Shown in pieces: positions 1 through 8,155 of a DNA stretch of 64,000 nt (positions within the stretch are counted from its first letter, which is position 1; each line of letters opens with the position of its first letter). Source of the stretch: an uncultured Lachnospiraceae bacterium (lineage in GTDB: Bacteria > Bacillota > Clostridia > Lachnospirales > Lachnospiraceae). Where the stretch lies: NCBI GenBank assembly GCA_902779305.1, contig CACZBD010000021.1:1-64000 (forward strand), in the 5' to 3' direction. The notes below the pieces were generated by a model. The model ran no database searches, was not told the DNA's origin, and saw only the letters and a program-made list of their open reading frames with translations. The position numbers were made by a program, and so were the translations under genes.

Positions 1-660
1 CTCAAAGGTATACCCGGTTCTGGATAGTACCGGAAGCGAACCTGAAGCGCCGTATGTACTTCCATAAGTCACGGTTTTAGTCGGCTGATTCAGTCCGCTG
101 ACACTGTCTGTTCCTGCATTTGCGTTAAATGTTACCGTGTAGGTTCCCACGCTCCATCTAGCATACAGGGTCTGATCCTGCGTGATCGTAACTGTTGTTC
201 CGTTCTCGATTTTGTTACCACCTGCTGACGCACTTGTCGTATACCAGCCGGCAAAGGTATAGCCGGTTCTGGAGGGGGTTGGCAGCGTGCCATAAGTACT
301 TCTGTAAGTCACAGTCTTGCTCGTTGGGTTCAGTCCGCTGACGCTGTCTGTTCCCGCATTTGCGTTAAAAGTTACTGTGTAAGTCCTGGCTGTCCATCTC
401 GCATACAGGGTCTGATTTTGCGTGATCGTAACCGCTGTTCCATTCTCGATCTTATTACCGCCTGTTGATGCACTTGTCGTATACCAGCCGGCAAATTCGT
501 ATCCTGTTCTGGACGGGGTCGGCAGAGACCCTGAAGCGCCATAAGTGCTTCCGTACGTCACAGTCACAGTCGTCTGGCTCAGTCCGCTGACACTGTCTGT
601 TCCCGCATTTGCGTTGAATGTTACTGTGTAAGTATTGGCTGTCCATCTCGCATATAATGT
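1..660 (-). pseudogene. Severed repeat region of the papain-like protease, continuing off the window
   Basis: Reading leftward in the same frame as the protease gene, 220 codons with no further stop encode three more InlB-type repeats of about 80 residues. Each carries TYTVTFNANAG, TGYxFAGWY, TTSASxGGNKIENGT and QTLYARW. The repeats are highly similar at the DNA level. The frame is open at base 1, so the gene or its remnant goes on outside the window, where a cell-wall anchor might be found. There is no start codon with a ribosome site after the amber stop, so this part is expressed only by read-through, or if the stop is a strain polymorphism or sequencing error. Confidence 0.75.
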
Positions 661-3030
661 CTAATTCTGCGTGATCGAAACCGTTGTTCCGTTCTCGATC
701 TTATTACCGCCTGTTGATGCACTTGTCGTATACCAGCCGGCAAAAGTATATCCGGTTCTGGTCGGTGTCGGCAGTACGCCATATGTGCTGCCATAATACA
801 CCGTTTTACTTGTCGTTGCACAGTTGCCGCCGTTCGCGTTAAATGTTACTGTATACGGCGTTCCGTTCCAATGCGCATACAGTGTGGTATCCCGGGTGAT
901 CGTAATCGTAGTATTGTTTTCGATCTTTGTGCCGCCTGTTGGAGATGTATACCAGCCGTCAAAGGTATAACCACTTCTTGTTGCAGAAGGCAGGCTCCAG
1001 GAGTTACCATATGTAACCTGTTTGCTCGATGTGGAACAACTGCCCCCATTCGGATCGAATGTTACCGTATATTTATTTGGCGTCCACTGTGCATAGAGAT
1101 CAATGGTTCCGTATTTGGGGCCAAGATTATAAGCACTGTATCCATCCCTGTAACTGTTTCCGGTTCCATCTGCTTTTGTATTCCATCTGTAGAATGAATG
1201 ACCTGTTTTGGTAAAGGTATTGGCCCTTAACGGAGTGGATGTGTTTCTGTAAATTGTCTGTGTGACAATGCTGTCCGTGCTTCCGTTGTTGGAATGGAAT
1301 CTTACATAATAGGGAATGTATGATTCTGCAGCGCCGTTATCGGTGAACGCCTTAATCCTGATATTTCCTTTCCCGTCAGCCCCTACATCTCTCCACACGC
1401 TGCCGTTAAACCAGAAACTCTGTCCGGATGATGAAGAGGATACAAACTCATAATTAGCCCCTAACGGCTGGAAATCATAACTTTGTTCCCTGAAGATTTC
1501 TATAATATCTCCCTCTTTTATGAGTTTTACGACAATACTGAATGTGTCCCCATACTCCAGAGAGACAGGACTGCTAAGCCTGGCTGTATAATATCCGGGA
1601 TAAGTCGTTGAACCAAATGTAGTTGAAACACACTCTCCGCTTGTCGGATCTGCCGGATCGGACAGCTTCACATACACCTTTATCTCATAGTCCAGGTTTG
1701 AATTCTCCGTATAAAATGAAGCAGCTTTTAAAGTTTCTCCCGCACTTGATGCATGCACCTGAAAAACATTGGCCATCATTGCTTCATCCGGAGCATATCT
1801 ACCTTCGGACCAATAGGTAAACGGTGAACCATCATACTGGTAATTATTGTTATAATTGGTAGCATCTTCGTATTCAAATCCGTAGACATCTTGGATGCTC
1901 GCATCATAATATGACATCCAGAAATAGCCGTAATGTGATTCCTGTCCGATCCCGGCATATGTTTCATAATCCGGTATCCACCAACTGTTTCGGATCAGCC
2001 ATGCCCCGTTTCCTTCCGGAATTTCTGAGCCGAAGTCATACTTAGAAAAGGTGTCATCCCAGCCGACGACCGTGACAGCATGGCTTCCTCCGGAACCCGT
2101 CGAATGATAGTAGGAATTATAAGTTGAATTATATGCGTTATCATCATCATTATATGAAAGATACGCAGCTCCGCAGTCCTTTATCAATCGCTTGACTGCC
2201 ATTCGATCCTCTTCCGAACCATAATTGACGACATAAAAATTCTTTAAATGGGCCAAATCCGTATAAGCGTAAGAATCCGGCAATCCGTTTTCTCTTACAG
2301 CATTACCATCCGGCGCAAGTGCATCATCAGCTGCGCCAACCCATGAAGCAACTGTAAAACCGGCCCGGTCTGCGTTCCATCCGGAAAGGATACCATGCCC
2401 ACGGTCAAGCGTAGTATCTCCCACTGTTCCGCCAAGCGGATCTGTAGGCGTATTATACCTGAAGTAAGCAAGATGATACTCGGCATAATCCGGGGATACG
2501 TCATAACCCTGTTTGATCATGCTGATCTCTGCGGTTGCCATCATGGCATGTGCCCAGCATGTACCTCCGGTCTGTTTTCTGAGATCCGGCAATGTACAAT
2601 AATCTGAAGTTTTATACTGAGAGGGGAGAACACTGTTTAAATCAATTTCCTGCAGCCGTTCTTCACCCTCCGCGTAAACAGACATGCTCTCCACATCGCC
2701 TTCGCCGGGAAAGCGCTCCTCCCCATAACGCGAAGACTTGTCTTCCAATTCTCTGCGGATCTCTTCTGCTTTTTCGTCATGATCAGCAGCTTCCGGTTCT
2801 TCATCCTGCCCCGCCAAAAGTTCCGCTTCTGAAATTGCATCGGAATCTGCGGGTTCTTCTTCGACAGGCTCCTCCACAGATTCTTTTTTATCCGCTTCTT
2901 CTCCGTTTTCGACCACTGCGGAATTTTCCTGTCCGCCTGCAGAAAACAGTTCCGTTGCAGACACGTTCTGTGCCACAACAGAGAGAGAAAGAACGATCGC
3001 AAGAAATGCCGATAATAAACGCTTCATCAC
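661..3030 (-). CDS. Secreted papain-like (C1A) cysteine protease with InlB-type repeats, ended by an in-frame amber codon
   Basis: The 789-residue product begins with a signal peptide (positive MMKR, hydrophobic stretch, cleavage near residue 25) followed by a Glu-rich linker to about residue 130. The peptidase domain shows the papain triad: Cys158 in QTGGTCWAHA, His317 in GGSHAVTVVGWDD and Asn348 in LIRNSWW. A beta-rich region follows (about 370-560), then Listeria-Bacteroides/InlB B-type repeats recognisable by TVTFDPNGG, SGYTFDGWYT and LYAHW. It is probably exported and surface-associated; its substrate is unknown. The last codon is TAG at 661-663, where sibling repeats have CAG (ITQ-N-Q-TLYARW). 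Translation in the same frame stays open past it to base 1, so the natural protein was probably longer. TAG is used as a real stop elsewhere here (gene ends at 6970 and 60735), which argues against recoding. A strong promoter lies at 3137-3165. Confidence 0.85.
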   Translation of the reverse strand: MMKRLLSAFLAIVLSLSVVAQNVSATELFSAGGQENSAVVENGEEADKKESVEEPVEEEPADSDAISEAELLAGQDEEPEAADHDEKAEEIRRELEDKSSRYGEERFPGEGDVESMSVYAEGEERLQEIDLNSVLPSQYKTSDYCTLPDLRKQTGGTCWAHAMMATAEISMIKQGYDVSPDYAEYHLAYFRYNTPTDPLGGTVGDTTLDRGHGILSGWNADRAGFTVASWVGAADDALAPDGNAVRENGLPDSYAYTDLAHLKNFYVVNYGSEEDRMAVKRLIKDCGAAYLSYNDDDNAYNSTYNSYYHSTGSGGSHAVTVVGWDDTFSKYDFGSEIPEGNGAWLIRNSWWIPDYETYAGIGQESHYGYFWMSYYDASIQDVYGFEYEDATNYNNNYQYDGSPFTYWSEGRYAPDEAMMANVFQVHASSAGETLKAASFYTENSNLDYEIKVYVKLSDPADPTSGECVSTTFGSTTYPGYYTARLSSPVSLEYGDTFSIVVKLIKEGDIIEIFREQSYDFQPLGANYEFVSSSSSGQSFWFNGSVWRDVGADGKGNIRIKAFTDNGAAESYIPYYVRFHSNNGSTDSIVTQTIYRNTSTPLRANTFTKTGHSFYRWNTKADGTGNSYRDGYSAYNLGPKYGTIDLYAQWTPNKYTVTFDPNGGSCSTSSKQVTYGNSWSLPSATRSGYTFDGWYTSPTGGTKIENNTTITITRDTTLYAHWNGTPYTVTFNANGGNCATTSKTVYYGSTYGVLPTPTRTGYTFAGWYTTSASTGGNKIENGTTVSITQN

Positions 3031-3136
3031 CTGAATCTCCTAACTAATTCCGACTAACAGGCTTCGGCAGCCTGTATCAGGGTTTCATTATCCTCATATT
3101 ACATGTTTTGTTACATTTTGTGCTAAACGCAACAAT

Positions 3137-3165
3137 ATTATACGCGATTTCGTCTTCTTTTTCAA
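3137..3165 (-). promoter_or_regulatory. Promoter of the papain-like protease gene
   Basis: On the minus strand TTGAAA (3165-3160) is separated by 17 bases from a perfect TATAAT (3142-3137). The leader of about 100 bases carries a small hairpin (ACAGGCT/AGCCTGT, 3057-3075) shortly before the start codon. The -35 box lies next to the T-run of the terminator of the preceding gene. Confidence 0.75.
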
Positions 3166-3196
3166 TAAAAAACGTATCCAACCGAAGCCGGATACG
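3164..3196 (-). terminator. Rho-independent terminator of the type VII-like locus
   Basis: On the minus strand a 7-bp stem CGTATCC/GGATACG (3196-3190 with 3179-3173) around a 10-base loop is followed directly by TTTTTTATT. It ends the leftward transcript after the 73-residue gene at 3237. Confidence 0.8.
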
Positions 3197-3236
3197 CGCT
3201 TTTCGTGCATGTATTTCTGCGCTCTTAAAACAGTGA

Positions 3237-3458
3237 TCATCCAACCATTTCTTTTTCTGCCAGGCCAAACTCATGAAAATCAAGCTGATCCATAACAAAT
3301 TTCACGATATCGGAAGTAGATAGATCCGGATTATCATTTATAAACCCGAGAACGTTTTGAATCCTTTCGGGTTTCTTTTTTGCATAAGACATGATACCCA
3401 TTACAAAGCCATAATAGGAATCGGGGATAGCGTTGAGTTTGCTATACAATTCATCCAT
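3237..3458 (-). CDS. Small acidic protein of unknown function at the end of the type VII-like locus
   Basis: 73 residues, predicted mostly helical, no signal peptide or membrane segment. It starts with MDELYSKLNAIPDSYYGFV and has a strong ribosome site (AAAGGAGG) six bases before ATG. It is the last gene before a terminator and lies 50 bases after the DUF5721-like gene, so it is probably co-transcribed with the secretion locus. No family is recognised. A role as immunity protein or chaperone for the lipase-like protein is possible from position only. Confidence 0.7.
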   Translation of the reverse strand: MDELYSKLNAIPDSYYGFVMGIMSYAKKKPERIQNVLGFINDNPDLSTSDIVKFVMDQLDFHEFGLAEKEMVG

Positions 3459-3508
3459 GGATAAGCCTCCTTTCTTCTATACCTCAAACTTATCGATGAT
3501 ATTATTAA

Positions 3509-4042
3509 TCACAGTTCCTCATACCCGATCTGAAAGCGGTCGAAGAATTTCTTCACCATGTTGTCCCAGGCGATGTCAACGGAACGGTCCATGGTAAAGA
3601 TCTTCAGACTGGTGCCGCTTACGCAGCGAAGTTCACTGCCGTCATACTGCAACGTCATGGAAAGGCCGTCCACATCGTTTTTGCCAAGCTGTGTATCAGT
3701 CTGTGCAAGAAACTTCTCAATGTTTTCGTCGGCAAGGTAAAGTGTGATCTTAAATCCCAGAGGTGTACGGGTTCCTTTGATAAAATCAAAGCACTGCGAT
3801 TTTACCTGCGCAAAACGGATCATCTTCCCGGAAAAGATCCTGTTGTCCTTAAGGGCCTCTTCCTTCAGCTCTTCGAGTTCGGAAGCGGAATAGAACTCCG
3901 GATGAAAATGCCCGTCGATCGTCATCTGCGCGTTTGTTGTAAACGATGCCTCCGACAGCAGAAAACTGTCGAAGGCTGTTTCGTTCTTATCCAGCAAAAG
4001 CCGCATGATCTGTTTGATGTCCGTGATCCTTAATGCCAGCAA
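3509..4042 (-). CDS. DUF5721-like protein of unknown function
   Basis: 177 residues without signal peptide or transmembrane segment. It begins MLALRITDIKQIMRLLLD and contains a stretch (FHPEFYSASELEELKEEA) followed by a mixed alpha/beta C-terminal part. The sequence resembles the Lachnospiraceae family DUF5721; the match is from memory and no function is known. It follows the lipase-like gene by about 40 bases and is read in the same direction, so it probably belongs to the same transcript. No catalytic motif is visible. Confidence 0.65.
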   Translation of the reverse strand: MLALRITDIKQIMRLLLDKNETAFDSFLLSEASFTTNAQMTIDGHFHPEFYSASELEELKEEALKDNRIFSGKMIRFAQVKSQCFDFIKGTRTPLGFKITLYLADENIEKFLAQTDTQLGKNDVDGLSMTLQYDGSELRCVSGTSLKIFTMDRSVDIAWDNMVKKFFDRFQIGYEEL

Positions 4043-4083
4043 GGTCTTCTCTCCGATGAATTGATATACCGATCATACCATTT

Positions 4084-5406
4084 TTACGCGTTTCCTGCAA
4101 TTTGTGCTGCCAGGGTCTGCTCTTTTGCAACATACAATTCCGTGATCTGACGCAGCATATTTGCATATGTGTCCAGAACCACCTTATGATCATTCATTCT
4201 TTCAAGAAGAGATGCTACCATCCGGTTTACAAAAAACCACACATGTTCATCCGGATCAATCCTGTTCTGAAGCACCTCCAGTCTCATAGCCAGATCCGCG
4301 ATCCGTCTGCCTGCATGTTCAAATCCGACTGCTGCCTCTTCCATCCTGTTGGTATGCGCATCTTTATTAAATGTATCGATCCGGAGCACTTCCTGCCCGC
4401 ATGTTCTCACCCCCGGCAACAATCCCAGAAGGTACTGCCCCGTAGACAATTTTGCATTTTCGATCTGCGCTTCTTCGAATTCTTTCCCTTTATCCTCACT
4501 CATGATCGCCGCCACATAAGCTGCCAGAAGGTTTGAGATCTCTTCATTTCCATCCTCCGGAAGAATGTCCATGCAGTCCGTCATCTCCGACAGGACTTCA
4601 CTGAGCGCCCATGCGCCGAAAGACTGCGCGCAAAGACTTGTGAGGTTTCCGTTTTCGTCAAAATCATTTTCCGTCAGTAAATAGTAAGACGAATGCGCGT
4701 CGATCCCACCGGCGCCGTTCTTCGCATATACGGCTTCCCCGGCAATGGAATGCAGAAGGATGTTCACAAAATCATTATGGGCGCTGATCGATCTGATCTT
4801 TCCGGATGCGGTTTCCACAGCCTGCGCATACGCTTCCAGAAATGCGCGCGAAAATCCCTGGCCGTCAAAAGAAACACAGGCTGCCACACTCGCCGGACAC
4901 ATGACGGTGGTATACATGGCAAGGTTGCCGCCCTTGGAATGTCCGGTCACCGTCAGATCGGAAAATCCCATGCAGTCATAACGGACAAAGTCAGCCGCCT
5001 CTTTCTGGATCGCGGTGGACGGGAGATATTCGCCCACCACGTTATCGTGCCAGGCATCATAAGTTCCGCCCGTCCCCCGGAACACGACGGTTCCCCCACC
5101 GCCGTCCTTCTTACCGTCCGTAAAACAGATCCCTCTGAAATCGGCATCATCCTTCACTCTCGACGGGTACAGGTTCCGGAAAGAATCCGGCATCGCATCC
5201 ATCCTTGTAAACAGGTCTGCTGCCTGTTTCGGACTCATTCCGCCGCCGATCCCCGCTTTTGCCACGCTGTTTTCGTCAAAAGTTCCCTGCGCATTTTTAA
5301 ACCTGCCGATCGATTCTCCGATCGTCATTCCATCCGTACTGGCATCCATATAGACATAATTGGAAAGCAGCAGCAGTTCCTGTTCTGTAAGTTTCCTCTC
5401 ATCCAT
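4084..5406 (-). CDS. DUF2974 (Mbeg1-like) lipase/esterase with helical C-terminal domain; candidate type VII effector
   Basis: 440 residues. The N-terminal part (about 1-250) is an alpha/beta hydrolase of the DUF2974/Mbeg1-like type: the nucleophile elbow TGHSKGGNLA puts Ser157 at the centre, with Asp212 (SAHNDF) and His238 as plausible partners, and an upstream oxyanion-type VVFRGTGG. The C-terminal 140 residues are predicted to be long helices and end with Y425-V-A-K-E, the same Y-x-x-x-E pattern as the neighbouring WXG100 proteins. There is no signal peptide. Its start overlaps the stop of the VWA-FHA gene (ATGGATGA, 8 bp), which implies translational coupling. A lipase head followed by a helical targeting tail is the reversed layout known for the TslA effector of Staphylococcus aureus; by analogy this may be an exported phospholipase. 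Secretion is inferred, not shown. Confidence 0.8.
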   Translation of the reverse strand: MDERKLTEQELLLLSNYVYMDASTDGMTIGESIGRFKNAQGTFDENSVAKAGIGGGMSPKQAADLFTRMDAMPDSFRNLYPSRVKDDADFRGICFTDGKKDGGGGTVVFRGTGGTYDAWHDNVVGEYLPSTAIQKEAADFVRYDCMGFSDLTVTGHSKGGNLAMYTTVMCPASVAACVSFDGQGFSRAFLEAYAQAVETASGKIRSISAHNDFVNILLHSIAGEAVYAKNGAGGIDAHSSYYLLTENDFDENGNLTSLCAQSFGAWALSEVLSEMTDCMDILPEDGNEEISNLLAAYVAAIMSEDKGKEFEEAQIENAKLSTGQYLLGLLPGVRTCGQEVLRIDTFNKDAHTNRMEEAAVGFEHAGRRIADLAMRLEVLQNRIDPDEHVWFFVNRMVASLLERMNDHKVVLDTYANMLRQITELYVAKEQTLAAQIAGNA

Positions 5407-6568
5407 AAGGCATTTTTACCATCAGTTTGGCTCTTCCGAGCGTGATCACATCGGAAGGCTGCAGCCGTGTCTCAAAATACAGACGTTCCCCGTTCAGAAA
5501 GGTTTTTCCTTCCGCTTCCGGATCGTTTAAAAAGAGTTCTCCCCGGCGTCTTAAAATCTCGCAGTGCCTGTCCGAAACATCCGGGTCATCTTCGATCACG
5601 ATATCCGACAGCCGCCTGTTTGCGCCGATCACGACCCTGTTTTGTTCAGGCAGGATATAGAATCTTGCCGGGTTGTTGATGTCCTCCAGCGTGACCTGAA
5701 TGCGCTTCCCGTCTCCTTCATCCTCCGGATCACAAACGGAATGTTGCGTACTGTTTTTCCTGCCGAAAAATCGCACCAGCAGAAGAAGCAGCAAAATGAC
5801 CGACAACAGCCCTGCGCCGAGCGCAAGGTACAAAACGGCATCTTCTCCGCTCTTTTTTAAGATCTTTGCATCTGCCTTCTCCTCATATGTCCCGTAGTAC
5901 TCCCCGGCATCATATTCTTCCGTAACCGCATCTTCATATTCCGCGGATACTTCCTCCGGTACACTTTGCTGTATTTCTTCCGCATGTTTTGTTTCCTCCG
6001 CTTTCTGTCTTTCCTCCATTGCATGAAGGATCTTCTCCGTCAGTTTCTTTTCGACCTCCGCCTCACTGTCCTCAAACTCCGTCGAAAAAAAAGCGCCGTG
6101 GCTGATCCTTGCCATGGAAGCAAACCGTTTGAGTCCGAATTCGTTGTTCTGCTGTTCGAGTCCGACAACATACATCGGATATCCGCATTCATTCAGCATA
6201 AAATATGCTTCCTCGACCGGATATGTGGCCGATTCGCTTCCCAGCCCGTTCGTGAATACCAGGATGTTTCGCATCGCAAAATCTGCTTCCCGCCACTCAT
6301 TCAGCGTACTCATCACCACATCCGTTAAACAGGTCGATTTTTCCGGATAACCGATCTTATCGACCGCCTCCAGATACGCTTCTTCCTCACTGCCGTAATT
6401 CACAAGCAGTTCCGTCTGTTCCGTAAAAGTCGCCAGGGCAAAGTCCGATCCCTCAGGCGCATTTCTGATCAGGTATTTTAATGTTTCCTTCGTGATCTCC
6501 CGGTTCGCTGCCGATACCGAGGCGGAGTTGTCCACGAGGATCAAAGTTTTACAGCCGTATTCCAACAT
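5399..6568 (-). CDS. VWA - transmembrane - FHA protein of the type VII-like locus
   Basis: 389 residues. Residues 5-165 form a von Willebrand A domain with D13-x-S15-x-S17 and T82; the usual later MIDAS Asp is Asn107 (FTNG). A Glu-rich linker leads to one membrane helix (about 245-267) with RFFGRK just after it, which places the C-terminus in the cytoplasm by the positive-inside rule. Residues 310-385 are an FHA domain with S332-D-R-H335 and FLNG, but the usual Arg after IG is Ala316. FHA domains bind phosphothreonine, and in type VIIb systems they usually sit at the N-terminus of EssC; here EssC lacks them, so this protein may supply that function. It follows the WXG100 gene by about 55 bases and overlaps the lipase-like gene. 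Confidence 0.8.
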   Translation of the reverse strand: MLEYGCKTLILVDNSASVSAANREITKETLKYLIRNAPEGSDFALATFTEQTELLVNYGSEEEAYLEAVDKIGYPEKSTCLTDVVMSTLNEWREADFAMRNILVFTNGLGSESATYPVEEAYFMLNECGYPMYVVGLEQQNNEFGLKRFASMARISHGAFFSTEFEDSEAEVEKKLTEKILHAMEERQKAEETKHAEEIQQSVPEEVSAEYEDAVTEEYDAGEYYGTYEEKADAKILKKSGEDAVLYLALGAGLLSVILLLLLLVRFFGRKNSTQHSVCDPEDEGDGKRIQVTLEDINNPARFYILPEQNRVVIGANRRLSDIVIEDDPDVSDRHCEILRRRGELFLNDPEAEGKTFLNGERLYFETRLQPSDVITLGRAKLMVKMPYG

Positions 6569-6622
6569 ATTGTTCCCTCGATGATCCTTTCTTTTGTCAA
6601 ACGCGCAAGCGGCCTTCCGGGC

Positions 6623-6937
6623 TTATTCCACCACGTCGGAAAGAAGCGCCGCGCTCTCTTCCAGGGACGCATCTTCTGCCGCCTGGTAGGTTCTTGCCAT
6701 TTCCGTCAGGTCATTCACATGTTCCGTGATCATGTTGTTGATCCGCATGATGTCATCCTCCAGACCGCTGAATTTTCCCATATAACTTTCCGCCGCTTCG
6801 CCCTGCCAGATGCCTTTGAGACTGCTTATGACCGACATCATCTCCGAAGTAAGTCCGGCTACGCTCTGTCCGGCCTGCGCAAACGTATCTGCTGCTTTTA
6901 AAAGCTGTTCGGGCGTGACTTTCAAATATCCTTCCAT
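6623..6937 (-). CDS. WXG100 protein (EsxA-like)
   Basis: 104 residues, two-helix hairpin. The turn motif is W44-Q-G46 (KGIWQGEA) and the C-terminal secretion-type motif is Y84-Q-A-A-E88, both at the family's usual places. The ribosome site GAGGAGG lies seven bases before ATG. WXG100 proteins are secreted as dimers through type VII systems or act as partners of larger effectors. It is the most canonical of the four small helical proteins in this locus and lies just before the VWA-FHA gene. Confidence 0.88.
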   Translation of the reverse strand: MEGYLKVTPEQLLKAADTFAQAGQSVAGLTSEMMSVISSLKGIWQGEAAESYMGKFSGLEDDIMRINNMITEHVNDLTEMARTYQAAEDASLEESAALLSDVVE

Positions 6938-6969
6938 GTTCGTTCCTCCTCTTCTAAGGTTCTGCGCTT

Positions 6970-7269
6970 CTAGTAGTGTCTCTCGGAAGCAAGCTGCGTG
7001 TTTCTGGCTTCCGCCTCTTCGTATTTCTGCGCGATCGCAAGCAGAGCCTGCACATACTGGCCGATCGCCGTATGAAATGCTTCCATCTGCCCCCTGTCCC
7101 TAAGGAATGCACTGTGAAACGCTTCGTTAGCGCTTCCCTCCCACATCCCTTTCAACGCAGCTTCCGCGCTGTCAAGACTTTCCGTTTCTGTCAGAAACCG
7201 CTGGTTCTGACTTGTCAGTTCCTCCGCGCTGTTTCTAAGGCCGGAACTTGTCACACAAAAAAATGCCAT
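6970..7269 (-). CDS. WXG100-family protein (WEG variant)
   Basis: 99 residues with W43-E-G45 (KGMWEGSANEAF) in the helical turn and Y83-E-E-A-E87 near the C-terminus. It is preceded by AAAGGAGG eight bases before ATG and by a purine-rich leader that starts at a likely internal promoter (7327-7354). It lies 32 bases before the EsxA-like gene, so the two may form a heterodimer in the manner of EsxA/EsxB or of Lap helper pairs. It ends in TAG, showing that amber works as a normal stop in this genome. Confidence 0.85.
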   Translation of the reverse strand: MAFFCVTSSGLRNSAEELTSQNQRFLTETESLDSAEAALKGMWEGSANEAFHSAFLRDRGQMEAFHTAIGQYVQALLAIAQKYEEAEARNTQLASERHY

Positions 7270-7326
7270 CTTGTTTTCCTCCTTTTCTTTTTTCTTATTT
7301 TCTTAGTTCCTTCTTTTTACGTCGAA

Positions 7327-7354
7327 ATTATGTTAACTATTTGCGTTATGTTAA
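7327..7354 (-). promoter_or_regulatory. Likely internal promoter of the type VII-like locus
   Basis: TTAACA (7354-7349) is 16 bases upstream of CATAAT (7332-7327) on the minus strand, about 58 bases before the WEG-variant start. The two boxes are embedded in a direct repeat GTTAACATAA, which could also be a regulator site. It would let the two WXG100 genes, the VWA-FHA gene and the lipase be expressed separately from essC. Confidence 0.5.
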
Positions 7355-7383
7355 CCAACAATTCCTGTTTGCCGCACCTTCTT

Positions 7384-7689
7384 TCAGAAGATCTTCTCTG
7401 CCCCCTTTTCGGCCCGATAGATCAGTTCCGCCGTAAAACGCACCGATTCCGCCGCCTTCAAAAGCCGTTGCGCCGTTTCAAAAAGCGACGGCTCCAATTG
7501 ACTCCCCTTCCTGTAAAACGCTGCCCCGTTTTCCCCGCCGAACCCTCCCCCGATCAGCTGCAGCGTTTCCGGCACCCCCGTCCTTGCGATCGAGACCATT
7601 TCACATGCGATCTCTTCCATTTCCTGCGCACGTTCCATGGCTCTTGCAAAATCAATCTCAATCCTGTCCCTGTTACTCAATTTCGCCAC
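7384..7689 (-). CDS. WXG100-sized helical protein without the Trp motif
   Basis: 101 residues, mostly helical with a glycine-rich turn (GGGFGGENGAAF, around residue 50) where its neighbours have W-x-G. Near the C-terminus there is Y91-R-A-E, close to but not exactly the Y-x-x-x-E of the other three. The start is GTG in a purine-rich leader; no standard ribosome site is well placed (AAAGGTGG is 12 bases away), so the start is less sure. Position and size suggest a diverged WXG100 relative or a helper protein for the lipase-like effector. Confidence 0.65.
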   Translation of the reverse strand: MAKLSNRDRIEIDFARAMERAQEMEEIACEMVSIARTGVPETLQLIGGGFGGENGAAFYRKGSQLEPSLFETAQRLLKAAESVRFTAELIYRAEKGAEKIF

Positions 7690-7764
7690 CTTTCTGCATT
7701 TCCACCTTTCTGTATCTCTGCCTTTTTGCTTCTCTGACCTTCCGAGTTTCTGTCTCTCTGCTTT

Positions 7765-8061
7765 TCAAACATTCAGACCTTCGATCAGTTCGCGGATCAG
7801 GCCTTCCGTTTTCTGGTACTCCGCGATGGATTCCTTCAGATGTTCGGAGGCCAGGAACAGGCGATCCAGCGTTTTTACGGTCCTCAACAGATCCGATTCC
7901 AGCCGGATCAGATACTGTCTGTTGGCTTCTCCTTCCCAAGGAAGCTTCAAAGCCTCTGCTGTTTTCCTGATGCGCTCGAACTGCTCGCAAAGCTGTCCAT
8001 AGAGGTCCGTAAAACGCTGCTGCTTTTGATACATCTGTTCATATTCACATACCAGATCCAT
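7765..8061 (-). CDS. WXG100-family protein (WEG variant, charged)
   Basis: 98 residues, two predicted helices joined at P41-W42-E43-G44 and ending in Y82-Q-K-T-E86. The motif positions match those of the genes at 6623 and 6970, while the rest of the sequence is quite different and richer in Arg, Gln and Glu. It lies between the YukD gene and the Trp-less paralogue. It is probably an exported type VII helper or substrate; the pairing partner cannot be told from sequence. Confidence 0.78.
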   Translation of the reverse strand: MDLVCEYEQMYQKQQRFTDLYGQLCEQFERIRKTAEALKLPWEGEANRQYLIRLESDLLRTVKTLDRLFLASEHLKESIAEYQKTEGLIRELIEGLNV

Positions 8062-8155
8062 TTCTTATCCTTCTTTCCTGTCTGTATCAGGCATTTCCGT
8101 TCTGCTTTTTCTGCACTGTTTTTTCTGCTCTGCTCTTTTTTTCTTCGTCGTTTTC

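Noticed and set aside
661..663. Amber codon read as pyrrolysine or other recoding
   Set aside because: Other genes (ends at 6970 and 60735) use TAG as stop, the site replaces a Gln codon in a repeat, and no pyl genes are in the window.
4693..5445. Plus-strand open frame opposite the lipase-like gene
   Set aside because: Codon pattern and conserved motifs belong to the minus-strand lipase; no family is recognised on the plus strand.
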